Shown: positions 13,458 through 22,264 of the stretch, one piece after another
Layout of the letters: every line of letters begins with the position of its first letter
Position numbering within the stretch: the stretch's first letter is position 1
Source: Amorphus coralli DSM 19760
GTDB taxonomy: Bacteria; Pseudomonadota; Alphaproteobacteria; Rhizobiales; Amorphaceae
Assembly: GCF_000374525.1 (NCBI RefSeq)
Contig: NZ_KB894573.1
Span: 263,745-327,744, forward strand
Length of the DNA stretch: 64,000 nucleotides
Direction: 5' to 3'
The notes under the pieces: model-generated
Told to the model about the DNA's origin: nothing
Database searches by the model: none
What the model saw: the letters and a program-made list of their open reading frames with translations, nothing else
Program-made: the position numbers and the translations under genes

Positions 13458-13804
13458 CGGCAGACCACTCGCTCCGTCGCCAGATCCAGTCAGGGCCCCG
13501 ACCGATTCGGGGCATTGCCGCGAGACCATACCGAACCTCTACCGGCGGATCATCCCCACCAGCGCCTCGCGGAGGCGGGGCGCGCAGGACGGGATCAGCC
13601 GGCGGATGGGCGGGTCACCCGCGCGGAAAATGACCGCTCAGGTGCTGGCCTCCGAATTGAGCAGAACTGTGACGCACGCGACGTTTCCCCGCGCCTCGAC
13701 GACGCAAGCGCCGGGGCGGAGGTGCCGGTCGCGTCGAGCTACCGCCCTGCAGGAAAAAGAAGCGACTGGTTGAACCGGCTTCCGGATCCACCCGCGGCCG
13801 GATC
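13458..13804. other. Intergenic region lpxC-bamD, 347 bp
   Basis: There is no gene-like frame here. It presumably holds the bamD promoter. A short hairpin CCCCGA/TCGGGG (13496-13501 with 13507-13512) lies 39 bp before the bamD start and has a GATTC (GANTC) in its loop. The remainder is GC-rich without repeats. No lpxC terminator with a T-run is visible. Confidence 0.5.
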
Positions 13805-14728
13805 TCAGACCGCGAGTTCGCGGACTTGGGCCGGCAGCTCCGGCGCGGCCACGGCCGGCGCAGGCACGATCTCGTAGTTGGCGCTGTCGGCGAAGAGCGC
13901 CTTCACCATCTCGTAGTTGAGACGATGACCGCCCTTGGAGGAGCGGTAGAGACCCAGGATCGCGTGGCCAGCCAGCGCAAGATCGCCGACGGCGTCCAGC
14001 GCCTTGTGGCGCACGAATTCGTCGGCCCAGCGAGTACCCTCGGGGTTCAGAATCCGGTCACCGTCGATGGCCACGGCGTTGTCCAGCGAGGACCCGCGAG
14101 CGTAGCCCATCGCCCAGAGCGCCTCGACCTCGTGCAGGAAGCCGAAGGTGCGTGCGCGGGCCAGCTCCTTGCGGAACACGCCCGGGGTGAGGTTGAAGGC
14201 CATCGCCTGCTTGCCGATCAGGGTCCCGGCGAAGTCGATCTCGATCTCGAAGCGCGGCATGTCGTGCGGCAGCAGCTCGGCCACGGCGCCCTTGCTCTCG
14301 ACGCGAACCGGCTTCAGCACGCGGAGCATGCGGCGGCGCGTGGCCAGCGGATACAGGCCAGCGATCTCGAGCTCTTCGACGAAGTCCGCGGCGCTGCCGT
14401 CCATGATGGGAAGCTCGGGGCCGTCGATCTCGACAAGGGCGTTGTCGATGCCCAGCCCGCGAAAGGCCGCCATCAGATGCTCGATGGTGCCGATGGTGCG
14501 CCCGTCGGAGCCGGCCAGCATGGTGCAGAGCTCGGTGGCGGCCACAGACTGCCACACCGCCGGAACGGCAGGACCGGCGGTGCCGTCGATGCGCCGGAAG
14601 CGGATGCCCGTGTCGGCATCAGCCGGCACAATGGTGATCGTGACCGGAGCGCCGGAATGGACGCCCGTGCCCGTGAGCTCCACTTCGCGTGCGAGAGTGG
14701 TCTGCCGGGACGTGTCGAGATGCACCAT
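13805..14728 (-). CDS. lpxC: UDP-3-O-acyl-N-acetylglucosamine deacetylase LpxC
   Basis: A 307-residue zinc amidase catalysing the committed step of lipid A synthesis. Zinc ligands and catalytic residues are visible: TIEHLMAAFRGLGIDNA (His at 84), LPIMDGSA, and the HKALDAVGDLAL block near 238-250 that gives the second His and the Asp. It starts MVHLDTSRQTTLAREVELTGTGVHSG, typical of the family. In related genomes it directly follows ftsZ. Here a divergent ars cassette separates the two, so lpxC must use its own promoter in 14729-15010. Confidence 0.95.
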   Translation of the reverse strand: MVHLDTSRQTTLAREVELTGTGVHSGAPVTITIVPADADTGIRFRRIDGTAGPAVPAVWQSVAATELCTMLAGSDGRTIGTIEHLMAAFRGLGIDNALVEIDGPELPIMDGSAADFVEELEIAGLYPLATRRRMLRVLKPVRVESKGAVAELLPHDMPRFEIEIDFAGTLIGKQAMAFNLTPGVFRKELARARTFGFLHEVEALWAMGYARGSSLDNAVAIDGDRILNPEGTRWADEFVRHKALDAVGDLALAGHAILGLYRSSKGGHRLNYEMVKALFADSANYEIVPAPAVAAPELPAQVRELAV

Positions 14729-14859
14729 AGGATCGCCTTACTGCCCAATACTAAGCGGGCCTTGGGGTGGGCCGGACCAGGCGACGGGAATCGGACGGGC
14801 CGGCGAAATTGAACGGCCAGAACCTAGCGATGCTGCCCTGCAGAACGGAATCAAGCTCT

Positions 14860-14874
14860 GTTACGGAATGTAAC
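14860..14874. promoter_or_regulatory. 15-bp inverted repeat in the lpxC/arsR intergenic region
   Basis: GTTAC-GGAAT-GTAAC: perfect 5-nt arms about GGAAT, 132 bp before the lpxC start and 160 bp before arsR. It could be an operator of an unknown regulator. Two GANTC sites (14788-14792 and 14848-14852) lie nearby on the lpxC side. The rest of 14729-14983 shows no gene. Confidence 0.35.
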
Positions 14875-14983
14875 GTGGTGGACAAAGGGTAACTGCAGGC
14901 TGCCGCGGCGTAGTTCGGTGCCACCTGCATGACCCGTTCCCTCCCCCACGCACCCCGCGCAAAGCGCCGAAAACCGGGAAGAA

Positions 14984-15011
14984 TTGACATAACTAGTTTT
15001 TTGGTTATGAA
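14984..15011 (+). promoter_or_regulatory. arsR promoter, near-consensus
   Basis: A -35 TTGACA at 14984-14989, a 16-nt spacer, then TATGAA at 15006-15011 as a -10. The predicted transcript start is near 15018, only a couple of bases before the ATG at 15020, so the message would be leaderless or nearly so. The palindromic operator at 14989-15008 fills the spacer, which suits repression by ArsR. Confidence 0.6.
14989..15008. promoter_or_regulatory. ArsR operator 1
   Basis: ATAAC ... GTTAT inverted arms 20 nt end to end, with a T-rich centre, lying between the -35 and -10 of the arsR promoter. The inner block CTAG..TT..TGGTT recurs in inverted orientation before arsP (15363-15382). Confidence 0.55.
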
Positions 15012-15019
15012 TGACTTCT

Positions 15020-15334
15020 ATGAACACGATCGAATCCGTCGCCCGCTCGCTCGCCGCCCTGGGACATGAAACCCGGCTGGAGGTCTTTCGCCTGCTCGTT
15101 CGCGCGGGCCGGAACGGTCTGAATGTCGGCGAGATCGGCCGCCATCTGGAAATGCCCGCTTCGACGCTTGCCCATCATCTCGGAACGCTCGTGGACGCGG
15201 GCCTGGTGATCCAGGAGCGGCAGGGCCGGCAGATCGTGAACCGGGTCGATTATACCGCCATGACCGGAACGGTCTCTTTCCTGACCGCTGAGTGCTGTTC
15301 CGGCGTCAAACTGATTGATGCAGACGCCGCCTGA
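15020..15334 (+). CDS. arsR: ArsR family transcriptional repressor (metalloid sensor)
   Basis: A 104-residue winged-helix repressor (107 if the ATG at 15011 is used). The HTH is NVGEIGRHLEMPASTLAHHLGTL-like, with STLAHHL as the recognition helix, followed by the wing ERQGRQIVNRVDY. The only cysteines are a vicinal pair in TAECCSG near the C-terminus (Cys92-Cys93). Such a lone pair is the arsenic site proposed for methylarsenite-selective ArsRs. I prefer the start at 15020 because the predicted transcript begins about there. It leads an arsR-arsP-arsH cassette, is divergent from lpxC, and its stop codon lies inside a terminator hairpin. Confidence 0.88.
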   Translation: MNTIESVARSLAALGHETRLEVFRLLVRAGRNGLNVGEIGRHLEMPASTLAHHLGTLVDAGLVIQERQGRQIVNRVDYTAMTGTVSFLTAECCSGVKLIDADAA

Positions 15335-15352
15335 CCCGGCGGCCTATTTTTT
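15326..15352 (+). terminator. Intrinsic terminator overlapping the arsR stop codon
   Basis: The stem GCCGCC (15326-15331) pairs with GGCGGC (15338-15343). The arsR TGA (15332-15334) is in the loop, and six T residues follow (15347-15352). It separates arsR from arsP, so arsPH expression would need readthrough or its own promoter. Confidence 0.65.
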
Positions 15353-15362
15353 GGCTCGAAGA

Positions 15363-15382
15363 AACCACTAATCTAGGTGTAT
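15363..15382. promoter_or_regulatory. Second ArsR-type operator, in front of arsP
   Basis: AACCACTAATCTAGGTGTAT matches the reverse complement of operator 1 in AACCA, AA, CTAG, T and the terminal AT. It ends 4 bp before the arsP ATG. A weak promoter may overlap it: TTGGCT at 15351-15356, 17-nt spacer, TAGGTG at 15374-15379. Confidence 0.5.
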
Positions 15383-15386
15383 CGTC

Positions 15387-16439
15387 ATGTCTGATACGTC
15401 GCTGGTTCAACGCTCTCTCGCCGCCGATGTCGCCCGCCGGCTCACCCGGCTCGACCGCGTCTGGCTGGTAACAGCCGCGATCCTCGCCGCCCTCGCCATT
15501 CTCGCACCGTCGCAGGCAACGGCCAGCGCGGGTTTCACGCTGAAGAACCTCGTCGAGATCGCGCCTTACCTGCTGGTGTCCGTCGCCTTTGCCGCCACCG
15601 CCACGGCGACCGGGGCGGACGGGCTGATTGCCCGCGCTTTCGCCGGCTCTCCCCTTGTCATGATCCTCATGGGCGCGCTTGCCGGCGCGCTCTCGCCGTT
15701 CTGCTCCTGCGGCGTGATCCCGCTGATCGCGGCCCTCCTGGCGATGGGCGTGCCCCTGTCGGCCGTGATGGCGTTCTGGCTCGCCTCGCCGGTAATGGAC
15801 CCGTCCATGTTCCTGCTGACGAGCGGCGTTCTGGGACTGGAATTCGCCACCGCCAAGACGCTGGCGGCCATCGGGCTCGGCCTGTTTGGCGGGTTCGCGG
15901 TGCACGCGCTGGCACGCGGCGGCCGGCTCGACAATCCGTTGCGCGACGGTGTCGGCAACGGCGGATGCGGCGGCTCCAGGGTCCGCGCGCGCAAGCCCGT
16001 CGTCTGGCGCTTCTGGACAGACAGCCAGCGCCGCATCAGTTTCCGTCGCGAAGGCGTCAAGAGCGGCCTGTTCCTTGCGAAGTGGCTGACGCTCGCCTTC
16101 CTTCTGGAGAGCCTCATGCTGGCCTGGATCCCAGCCGAGCTGATCGCCCGAACCCTGGGCGGCGACGGCGTCGTTCCCATCGCCACGGCGACACTGGTCG
16201 GCGTTCCGGCCTATTTGAACGGCTATGCCGCCCTGCCGTTCGTGTCCGGCCTTATCGGTCAGGGCATGGCGCCCGGTGCGGGCCTGGCTTTTCTGGTCGC
16301 CGGCGGCGTCACGTCGTTGCCAGCGGCCCTGGCCGTCTGGGCGCTGGTCCGGCCGCCCGTCTTCGTTCTTTACCTGGCGCTGGCGCTCTCCGGATCGTTT
16401 GCCGCCGGCATCCTGTTCCAGTTCTGGAGTCTTGTGTGA
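15387..16439 (+). CDS. arsP: ArsP-type permease (organoarsenical efflux, COG0701)
   Basis: A 350-residue polytopic permease with about eight hydrophobic segments. The family hallmark [11 protein letters not shown] (near residue 100) and SPVMDPSMF (near 129) are both present; the Cys pair of the FCSCG motif is the conserved feature of ArsP/COG0701 permeases. A Gly-Arg-rich cytoplasmic loop splits the protein into halves, and the second half carries [13 protein letters not shown]. Characterised ArsP proteins export trivalent organoarsenicals such as methylarsenite and reduced roxarsone. The flanking arsR and arsH support that role here. AGGTG before the ATG may serve as RBS. The stop overlaps the arsH start by 4 nt. 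Confidence 0.88.
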   Translation: MSDTSLVQRSLAADVARRLTRLDRVWLVTAAILAALAILAPSQATASAGFTLKNLVEIAPYLLVSVAFAATATATGADGLIARAFAGSPLVMILMGALAGALSPFCSCGVIPLIAALLAMGVPLSAVMAFWLASPVMDPSMFLLTSGVLGLEFATAKTLAAIGLGLFGGFAVHALARGGRLDNPLRDGVGNGGCGGSRVRARKPVVWRFWTDSQRRISFRREGVKSGLFLAKWLTLAFLLESLMLAWIPAELIARTLGGDGVVPIATATLVGVPAYLNGYAALPFVSGLIGQGMAPGAGLAFLVAGGVTSLPAALAVWALVRPPVFVLYLALALSGSFAAGILFQFWSLV

Positions 16440-17146
16440 CCGATCTACCGAACATCGATCCCGGGAGCCTTCTCCCGATCGACCCGGCGCTCTACGCCAG
16501 CCCGGACGATCCGGGCCACCGTCCCCGGATCCTGCTGCTCTACGGTTCCCTGCGCGAGCACTCCTACTCGCGTTTCGCCGCCGAGGAGGCCGGCCGTCTG
16601 CTCTCCTGGTTCGGCGCAGAGGTCCGTTTCTTCGATCCGCATGACCTCCCTTTCCCCGACGGCGCCGACGCCAACCACTCGAAGGTGGCCGAGCTGCGGG
16701 ATTTGGCCATGTGGTCGGAAGGCATGGTCTGGTCGAGCCCTGAACGTCACGGCGCCATGTCCGGGCTGATGAAGGCGCAGATCGACTGGCTGCCGCTGTC
16801 ACTCGGCGGCGTCCGGCCGACCCAGGGCAAGACGCTGGCCGTCATGCAGGTCTGCGGCGGCTCACAGAGCTTCAACGCCGTCAACCAGATGCGCATTCTG
16901 GGGCGCTGGATGCGCATGATCACGATCCCCAACCAGTCCTCCGTCGCCAAGGCCTGGCAGGAGTTCGACGACGATGGCCGCATGCGGGCCTCGCCCTTCT
17001 ACAACCGCATCGTCGACGTGATGGAGGAGCTGATGAAATTCACCCTCATGACCCGGGGCCGCTCCGCAGCCCTCACCGACCGCTATTCCGAACGGGTGGA
17101 GAGCGCCGAAGCCGCATCGAAGCGGGTCAACCAGGCGAGCATCTGA
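16436..17146 (+). CDS. arsH: Arsenical resistance protein ArsH (NADPH-dependent FMN reductase)
   Basis: A 236-residue flavoprotein. The FMN phosphate loop is [14 protein letters not shown] near residue 33, and the ArsH core [20 protein letters not shown] follows near 103. Known ArsH enzymes oxidise trivalent organoarsenicals (methylarsenite, phenylarsenite) to less toxic pentavalent forms with NADPH. The GTG start at 16436 overlaps the arsP stop (GTGA), so the two genes are translationally coupled. Together arsR-arsP-arsH is a recognisable organoarsenical cassette without arsC, arsB or acr3. A bidirectional terminator follows at 17203. Confidence 0.92.
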   Translation: MTDLPNIDPGSLLPIDPALYASPDDPGHRPRILLLYGSLREHSYSRFAAEEAGRLLSWFGAEVRFFDPHDLPFPDGADANHSKVAELRDLAMWSEGMVWSSPERHGAMSGLMKAQIDWLPLSLGGVRPTQGKTLAVMQVCGGSQSFNAVNQMRILGRWMRMITIPNQSSVAKAWQEFDDDGRMRASPFYNRIVDVMEELMKFTLMTRGRSAALTDRYSERVESAEAASKRVNQASI

Positions 17147-17202
17147 CCGGGGCGCGAGACCGGTGGCAGACATCCGGCTCGCTCCTCCGTCCGGAAAATG
17201 CA

Positions 17203-17234
17203 AAGGGCCGCCGATGCGAACATCGGCGGCCCTT
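17203..17234. terminator. Bidirectional terminator between arsH and ftsZ
   Basis: A perfect 14-bp stem (AAGGGCCGCCGATG at 17203-17216 with its complement at 17221-17234) and a CGAA tetraloop, between two convergent stop codons. The flanks are only moderately T-rich (CGTGTTT to the right, TGCATTTT on the minus strand). Confidence 0.85.
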
Positions 17235-17267
17235 CGTGTTTCGGTCCCTGATCCGGACCTGGCGGGA

Positions 17268-19091
17268 TCAGGTCGCCTGGCGCCGCAGGAAGGCCGGGAT
17301 TTCCAGCTGATCGTCCTCGCTGTAGCCACGCGAGGCGGGCCGGGTACGGGCCTCCGGCTCCTGACCGGCGGTGCGGGGGCGGCGGTAGCTGTCACCCTGC
17401 GGCCGGGTCTGCGGAGCGCGGCGGGCGAACTCGGTGCCGTCGGCGCGGCGCTGCTGCTGCGGTTCGCGAACCTCCTCGCGGACAACCGGGCGGGCCGGCT
17501 GCTGCGGGGCAGCCTGCTGGACCGGCTCCTCGCGGGGGCGCTGGGCCCGCGGCATCGGCTGATCGTCGAGGCCGAAGTCCTCGTCCTCGTCCTCCTCGCG
17601 ACGGCCGAGGCCGTTCGCGAGGCGGCGCAGCAGGCCCATCGGGCGCCGGTTGTCGGCGTCACCGGGCTCCTCGCGGCGGCGCACCTCGCGCGGGGCATTG
17701 ACTGGCGGCAGGTCGTCGGCTTCCGGCATCCGCGGCATGCGGGCCGGAGCGGCGGAGGCCTTCTCCGCACGCGGCGCGACCGGCTCCGCCGGCAGCTCCT
17801 CGTCGAGCAGATCTGCCTCGTCGAGCGGCTCCGCGTCGAAGGCATCCTCGGCCGCGAAGGCCTCGTCCTCGACGAAGGCGTCCTCGTCTTCGGCCATGAA
17901 CTCCGTCTCGGCGGCGCGCACGTCGGACCAGCCGGCCGGCTCGGCATCGGCGTTCAGGTCGGTGGCCACCGCGGCGAGAGCGGTCTCGGGGACCGACGTC
18001 GTCTTGGCGCGGGCGCCCTGGGCGGCGCGGGCGCCGCCACCGCCACCGGCGGGCTGGCGCAGGCGGTCGGACAGGGCGACGACACGGTCGCCGTCCTCGT
18101 CGTGATCGCCGGTCTGCTCGAAGGGCTTGTCGATCCCGGTCGCGACCACCGAGACCCGCATCATGCCTTCCATGCTCTCGTCGAAGGTGGCGCCGAAGAT
18201 GATGTTGGCGTCCGGATCGACTTCCTCGCGGATGCGGGTCGTCGCCTCGTCGACCTCGAAGAGGGTCAGGTCGTAGCCACCGACGACGGAGACCAGGAGG
18301 CCGCGGGCGCCCTTCATGGAAGTCTCGTCGAGCAGCGGGTTGGAGATCGCGGCCTCGGCCGCCTGCATGGCGCGGCCCTCGCCGGACGCCTCGCCGGTGC
18401 CCATCATCGCCTTGCCCATGCCGCGCATGATCGAGCGGACGTCGGCGAAGTCGAGATTGATGAGGCCTTCCTTCACCATCAGGTCGGTGATGCAGGCAAC
18501 GCCGGAATAGAGCACCTGGTCGGCCATCGCGAAGGCGTCGGCGAAGGTGGTGCGCTCGTTGGCGATGCGGAAGAGGTTCTGGTTCGGGATCACGATGAGC
18601 GTGTCGACGTGGTGCGACAGCTCCTCGATGCCCTGGTCGGCGAGCTTCATCCGCCGGTGGCCCTCGAACTGGAAAGGCTTGGTCACCACGCCGACCGTCA
18701 GGATGCCCTGGTCGCGGGCGGCGCGGGCGATCACCGGAGCGGCGCCGGTGCCCGTGCCACCGCCCATGCCGGCGGTGATGAAGGCCATGTGGGCGCCGGA
18801 CAGATGGTCGGCGATCTCGTCGATCACCTCCTCCGCGGCGGCGCGGCCGACGTCCGGCTGGGAGCCGGCGCCGAGGCCCTCGGTGACGGCGATGCCCATC
18901 TGGATGATGCGCTCCGCCTTGGAGAGAGCCAGGGACTGCGCGTCGGTGTTGGCGACGAGGAAGTCGCACCCTTCGAGCCCGGCCTGGATCATGTTGTTGA
19001 CGGCATTGCAGCCCGCGCCGCCGACGCCGAACACCTGGATGCGCGGCTTGAGTTCGGTCAGGTCGGGAGTCTTAAGGTTAATCGACGGCAT
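17268..19091 (-). CDS. ftsZ: Cell division GTPase FtsZ
   Basis: A 607-residue tubulin homologue forming the Z-ring. Residues about 1-320 are the polymerising core with the GTP loop GGGTGTG at 110-116 and the synergy loop segment [12 protein letters not shown] long Ala/Glu/Arg-rich linker of roughly 270 residues follows. The protein ends in the conserved tail IPAFLRRQ that binds FtsA. I chose ATG 19091 ([18 protein letters not shown]) with GAGGG at the correct distance. An in-frame ATG at 19187, two bases after the ftsA stop, would add a 32-residue acidic extension. It is the last gene of the dcw operon. Confidence 0.95.
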   Translation of the reverse strand: MPSINLKTPDLTELKPRIQVFGVGGAGCNAVNNMIQAGLEGCDFLVANTDAQSLALSKAERIIQMGIAVTEGLGAGSQPDVGRAAAEEVIDEIADHLSGAHMAFITAGMGGGTGTGAAPVIARAARDQGILTVGVVTKPFQFEGHRRMKLADQGIEELSHHVDTLIVIPNQNLFRIANERTTFADAFAMADQVLYSGVACITDLMVKEGLINLDFADVRSIMRGMGKAMMGTGEASGEGRAMQAAEAAISNPLLDETSMKGARGLLVSVVGGYDLTLFEVDEATTRIREEVDPDANIIFGATFDESMEGMMRVSVVATGIDKPFEQTGDHDEDGDRVVALSDRLRQPAGGGGGARAAQGARAKTTSVPETALAAVATDLNADAEPAGWSDVRAAETEFMAEDEDAFVEDEAFAAEDAFDAEPLDEADLLDEELPAEPVAPRAEKASAAPARMPRMPEADDLPPVNAPREVRRREEPGDADNRRPMGLLRRLANGLGRREEDEDEDFGLDDQPMPRAQRPREEPVQQAAPQQPARPVVREEVREPQQQRRADGTEFARRAPQTRPQGDSYRRPRTAGQEPEARTRPASRGYSEDDQLEIPAFLRRQAT

Positions 19092-19189
19092 CACACCCTC
19101 ACTGTTCTTTTCCGCTCCGCCGCTCTCGCGGTCCGTGGTCGACCAGTCCCACTCGGTGCCGAAATCTGGCTCGTCTTGGTTGCCCATGT

Positions 19190-20512
19190 TCAGAAGCTCT
19201 CCCTCAGCCAGCGTCCGACCCGGGCGAAGTATCCGTCGGTGCCAGTCATGGCGAACGACGGGCGCTCTGAGCCGGAGGTGTCGAGGACGGCGACTTGCGG
19301 GAAGATCAGAAGACCGACGACCGAGGCGAAGGATGGTCCCTTCGCTGCCTGCGGCAAGCCGGCGATACCGAGCGGCCGGCCAAGCCGGACGCTGCGGCCG
19401 AACACCGACCTCGCGACGTCGAGGAGCCCGGTCAGTTGACTGCCGCCGCCCGTAAGAACGATTCGCCGACCGACCCGGCTCGAACATCCGGACGCGACCA
19501 GCCGGTCGCGCACGAGTTCGAGGATTTCCTCCGCGCGCGGCCGGATGATCCGGTTCAGCGCAGCGCGAGGAATCTGAAGCGGCGCACCGCCGTCTTCTTC
19601 GCCCACGGGATGAATCGTGAGCATGTCGTGATCGTCGCTGGACACCGACACGCAGGTTCCGTGCAGCGTCTTCAGGCGTTCGGCGTCGTCCAGGCGGATC
19701 GACAGCCCGTTGGCGATATCCAGGGTAACGTGGTGGCCGCCGATGGCGATCGCGTCCACGTGCAGCAGGCGCCCTTCCCCGAACACCGCAATGGAGGAGG
19801 TGCCGCCGCCGATGTCCACCACTGCCGCGCCGAGTTCCGCCTCGTCGTCGACGAGGGTGGACAGCCCGCTGGCGTAGGGGGTCGCCACCATGGTCTCCAC
19901 GTCGAGATGGCAGCGGTTGACGGTCAGGCCGAGATTGCGCTGCGGCGCCTCGTCGGAGGTCACCACGTGGACGTCGACACCGAGCTGGCGGCCGACCATG
20001 CCGCGCGGATCGCGAATGCCGCGCTGACCGTCCAGCGTGTATCCAATCGGCAGGGCATGCACGACGGAGCGTCCTTGTCTCACCGAGTGCGTGCTTCCGG
20101 CGGCCAGAACCTTGCGAATATCGTTGTCGCTCACCGACTCGCTGTCGAGATCGACTTTGGCGGTGAAGGTTTCACTGCCCAGGCGCCCGCACGTTTGGGT
20201 AAGGATAAGTGATTCGACCGTAACTCCGGCCATTCTTTCTGCCGCGTCCACGGCAAGGCGCACCGCATGCTCCGCCGCGTCGAGGTCCACCACCACGCCG
20301 GACTTGATGCCCCGGGCGCGCTGGTAGCCGTACCCGACCACCTCGATGGAGTGCGACCGGCCGGGCATCACCTCCTCGGGCGGCCGCGGCTTCAGGCGCG
20401 CGATCAGGCAGGCGACCTTGGTCGAGCCGACGTCGAGCACGGTGACGATGGAGGGGCGCCGGTTTGACAGACGCGGGCCGTCGTGGCCGCCCCTTGGGAG
20501 GAACAGGGTCAT
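19190..20512 (-). CDS. ftsA: Cell division protein FtsA
   Basis: A 440-residue actin-like protein that tethers FtsZ to the membrane. The N-terminal beta hairpin [18 protein letters not shown], the phosphate-2 loop [16 protein letters not shown] near 215, and [13 protein letters not shown] near 355 mark the ATPase fold. The C-terminal helix ([10 protein letters not shown]) is the amphipathic membrane anchor. The start ATG 20512 overlaps the ftsQ stop as ATGA (20509-20512). ftsZ follows 98 bp downstream. Confidence 0.95.
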   Translation of the reverse strand: MTLFLPRGGHDGPRLSNRRPSIVTVLDVGSTKVACLIARLKPRPPEEVMPGRSHSIEVVGYGYQRARGIKSGVVVDLDAAEHAVRLAVDAAERMAGVTVESLILTQTCGRLGSETFTAKVDLDSESVSDNDIRKVLAAGSTHSVRQGRSVVHALPIGYTLDGQRGIRDPRGMVGRQLGVDVHVVTSDEAPQRNLGLTVNRCHLDVETMVATPYASGLSTLVDDEAELGAAVVDIGGGTSSIAVFGEGRLLHVDAIAIGGHHVTLDIANGLSIRLDDAERLKTLHGTCVSVSSDDHDMLTIHPVGEEDGGAPLQIPRAALNRIIRPRAEEILELVRDRLVASGCSSRVGRRIVLTGGGSQLTGLLDVARSVFGRSVRLGRPLGIAGLPQAAKGPSFASVVGLLIFPQVAVLDTSGSERPSFAMTGTDGYFARVGRWLRESF

Positions 20513-21348
20513 ATCCGCGCCTCCCCGCGCCGCTTCCACGACGCACTGCCTTTGGCATCGGTCGCCAGCGCCTGCTCGCTCGGCCGGACGACGATCCGGT
20601 CGTCCAGGCGCACGTCGATGGAGGCGATGTCACGATCGAAGAGCTGTTCGCGGCGATCCATGTCCACCAGCCGGGCCAGCGCCTCGCGGGCGCCGTGCTC
20701 GGGCAGCCGGATCTGCACGCCGTTGGTCAGGAGCACGTCCCAGCGCCGGCCGCCGACGAAGACGGCGGCGCGGGTGCGCCCCTCTAGCTCCGGGAAACCG
20801 GACAGCAGCGTCAGCATCGTGCCGACATGCTTGTTGGCGTCCGTGCCGACCAGGAGCGGCAGCGACACGAAACGGGCATCGAACCCGTCGGAAAGGATGT
20901 TGCCGTCGGCATCGATGACCGCGACGTCCGCGCCGTGCTGCCAGAGCGCCGCGGCGGAGCGCTCGCGGATCTGCACGTGGACGGCACCGGGATAGGTCTT
21001 GCGGACGCTCGCCTGCTCGATCCACGGAAGCGCGACAAGGCGCTCGCGCGCCTCGCCGGCATCGACGGAGAGCAGCGACGAATCAGGCCCGATCCCCAGG
21101 GCCGCCAGGATGGCGCTCTCGGAGGTCTCGCGCTGGCCGTCGAGGTGAACCTGGGCGACTTCGAAACCGATCGCGTTGCCGGCGGCGTCCAGAACCGTGT
21201 CCGTGTGGCCACCGTAGGAGACGCCGGCCGCGACGGTTACGGCCAGCACCGTGAGCGCACCGAGCGAGCCGGCGCCGAGCACGCGGCTGCGCTTCGCGTC
21301 GAAGCGCGCGCCCTGGCGTCGTCCTTTCCGGCCTGTCCGTGCGATCAT
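20509..21348 (-). CDS. ftsQ: Cell division protein FtsQ
   Basis: A 279-residue bitopic divisome protein that recruits FtsB/L. It has a basic cytoplasmic tail (MIARTGRKGRRQGARFDAKR), one transmembrane helix near residues 24-44, then a POTRA domain (FEVAQVHLDGQRETSESAILAAL) and the beta domain (WIEQASVRKTYPGAVHVQIRE). The start at 21348 overlaps the ddl stop as ATGA. Upstream frame to 21531 is rejected because it lies inside ddl. Confidence 0.93.
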   Translation of the reverse strand: MIARTGRKGRRQGARFDAKRSRVLGAGSLGALTVLAVTVAAGVSYGGHTDTVLDAAGNAIGFEVAQVHLDGQRETSESAILAALGIGPDSSLLSVDAGEARERLVALPWIEQASVRKTYPGAVHVQIRERSAAALWQHGADVAVIDADGNILSDGFDARFVSLPLLVGTDANKHVGTMLTLLSGFPELEGRTRAAVFVGGRRWDVLLTNGVQIRLPEHGAREALARLVDMDRREQLFDRDIASIDVRLDDRIVVRPSEQALATDAKGSASWKRRGEARI

Positions 21349-22262
21349 CGACGGCAACTTGCGTCCTCCACCAACCAGCTCACCAACCGCTCGAAATCGT
21401 AGCCCGCGTGGGCCGCCATCTCGGGCGCAAGAGACGTTTGCGTCATGCCGGGCTGGGTGTTCACTTCGAGACAGATCAGCGTCTCTGTCGCGTCGTCGAA
21501 CCGGAAGTCGGCCCGCGAGATGCCGCGGCACCCAAGCGCCCGGTGCGCTTCGAGGGCCAATCTTTGAACTTGTTGGTAAATATTTGGTTTAAGATCCGCC
21601 GGAAGGATGTGTTTCGACCCGCCTGGCAGGTACTTGGCGTCGTAATCGTAGAAGGCGTCGCCCTTGGTCACGATGTCGATCACGCCGAGCGCCTCGTCGC
21701 CCATCACGGCGCAGGTCAACTCCCGCCCCGAGATGTAGCGCTCCACCATCACCGCCTCGCCGAACGCCCAGTCGGTCCGGTACAGCTCCTGCGGCGGATG
21801 GGTGGCGTCCGCGCGCACGATGATCACGCCGAAGCTGGAGCCTTCCGCCACCGGCTTGACCACGTAAGGAGGCTTCATGACGTGGCCCGTCGCCGCCTCG
21901 CCCCGTGCGACGACTGCATGGTCGGTCACCGGGATGCCGGCCGCCTCCATGACCGCCTTCGCCTTGACCTTGTTCATGGCCAGCGCCGAGGCAAGCACGC
22001 CGGAGTGGGTGTAGGGGATCTCCAGAATCTCGAGGATGCCCTGGATGCAGCCGTCCTCGCCAAAGGGTCCGTGCAGTGCGTTGAAGGCCACGTCGGGCCT
22101 GAGCTCTGCGAGTTGCTGCGCCACGTCGCGCTGGACGTCGACGCGGGTGACACGGTAGCCGGCGCGCTCCAGCGCGTCGGCGCACGCCTTTCCGGACGAC
22201 AGGCTGACCGGGCGCTCGGCGGACCAGCCGCCCATCAGCACCGCTACATGGGTCTCGGACAT
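21345..22262 (-). CDS. ddl: D-alanine--D-alanine ligase
   Basis: A 305-residue ATP-grasp enzyme that makes the D-Ala-D-Ala dipeptide used by MurF. It begins MSETHVAVLMGGWSAERPVS; the first glycine loop is typical. HGPFGEDGCIQG, the ATP-grasp region PVAEGSSFGVIIV, and the metal-binding end CLEVNTQPGMTQTSL are all present. The start has GGAGG about 7 nt upstream. It lies two bases after the murB stop codon and overlaps ftsQ by 4 nt. Confidence 0.95.
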   Translation of the reverse strand: MSETHVAVLMGGWSAERPVSLSSGKACADALERAGYRVTRVDVQRDVAQQLAELRPDVAFNALHGPFGEDGCIQGILEILEIPYTHSGVLASALAMNKVKAKAVMEAAGIPVTDHAVVARGEAATGHVMKPPYVVKPVAEGSSFGVIIVRADATHPPQELYRTDWAFGEAVMVERYISGRELTCAVMGDEALGVIDIVTKGDAFYDYDAKYLPGGSKHILPADLKPNIYQQVQRLALEAHRALGCRGISRADFRFDDATETLICLEVNTQPGMTQTSLAPEMAAHAGYDFERLVSWLVEDASCRR

Positions 22263-22264
22263 GC

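Noticed and set aside
19062-19083. TTAA repeats at the start of ftsZ as a CtrA site
   Set aside because: The two TTAA cores are separated by 2 bp, not 7, and lie within the conserved coding sequence (INLKTPDL).
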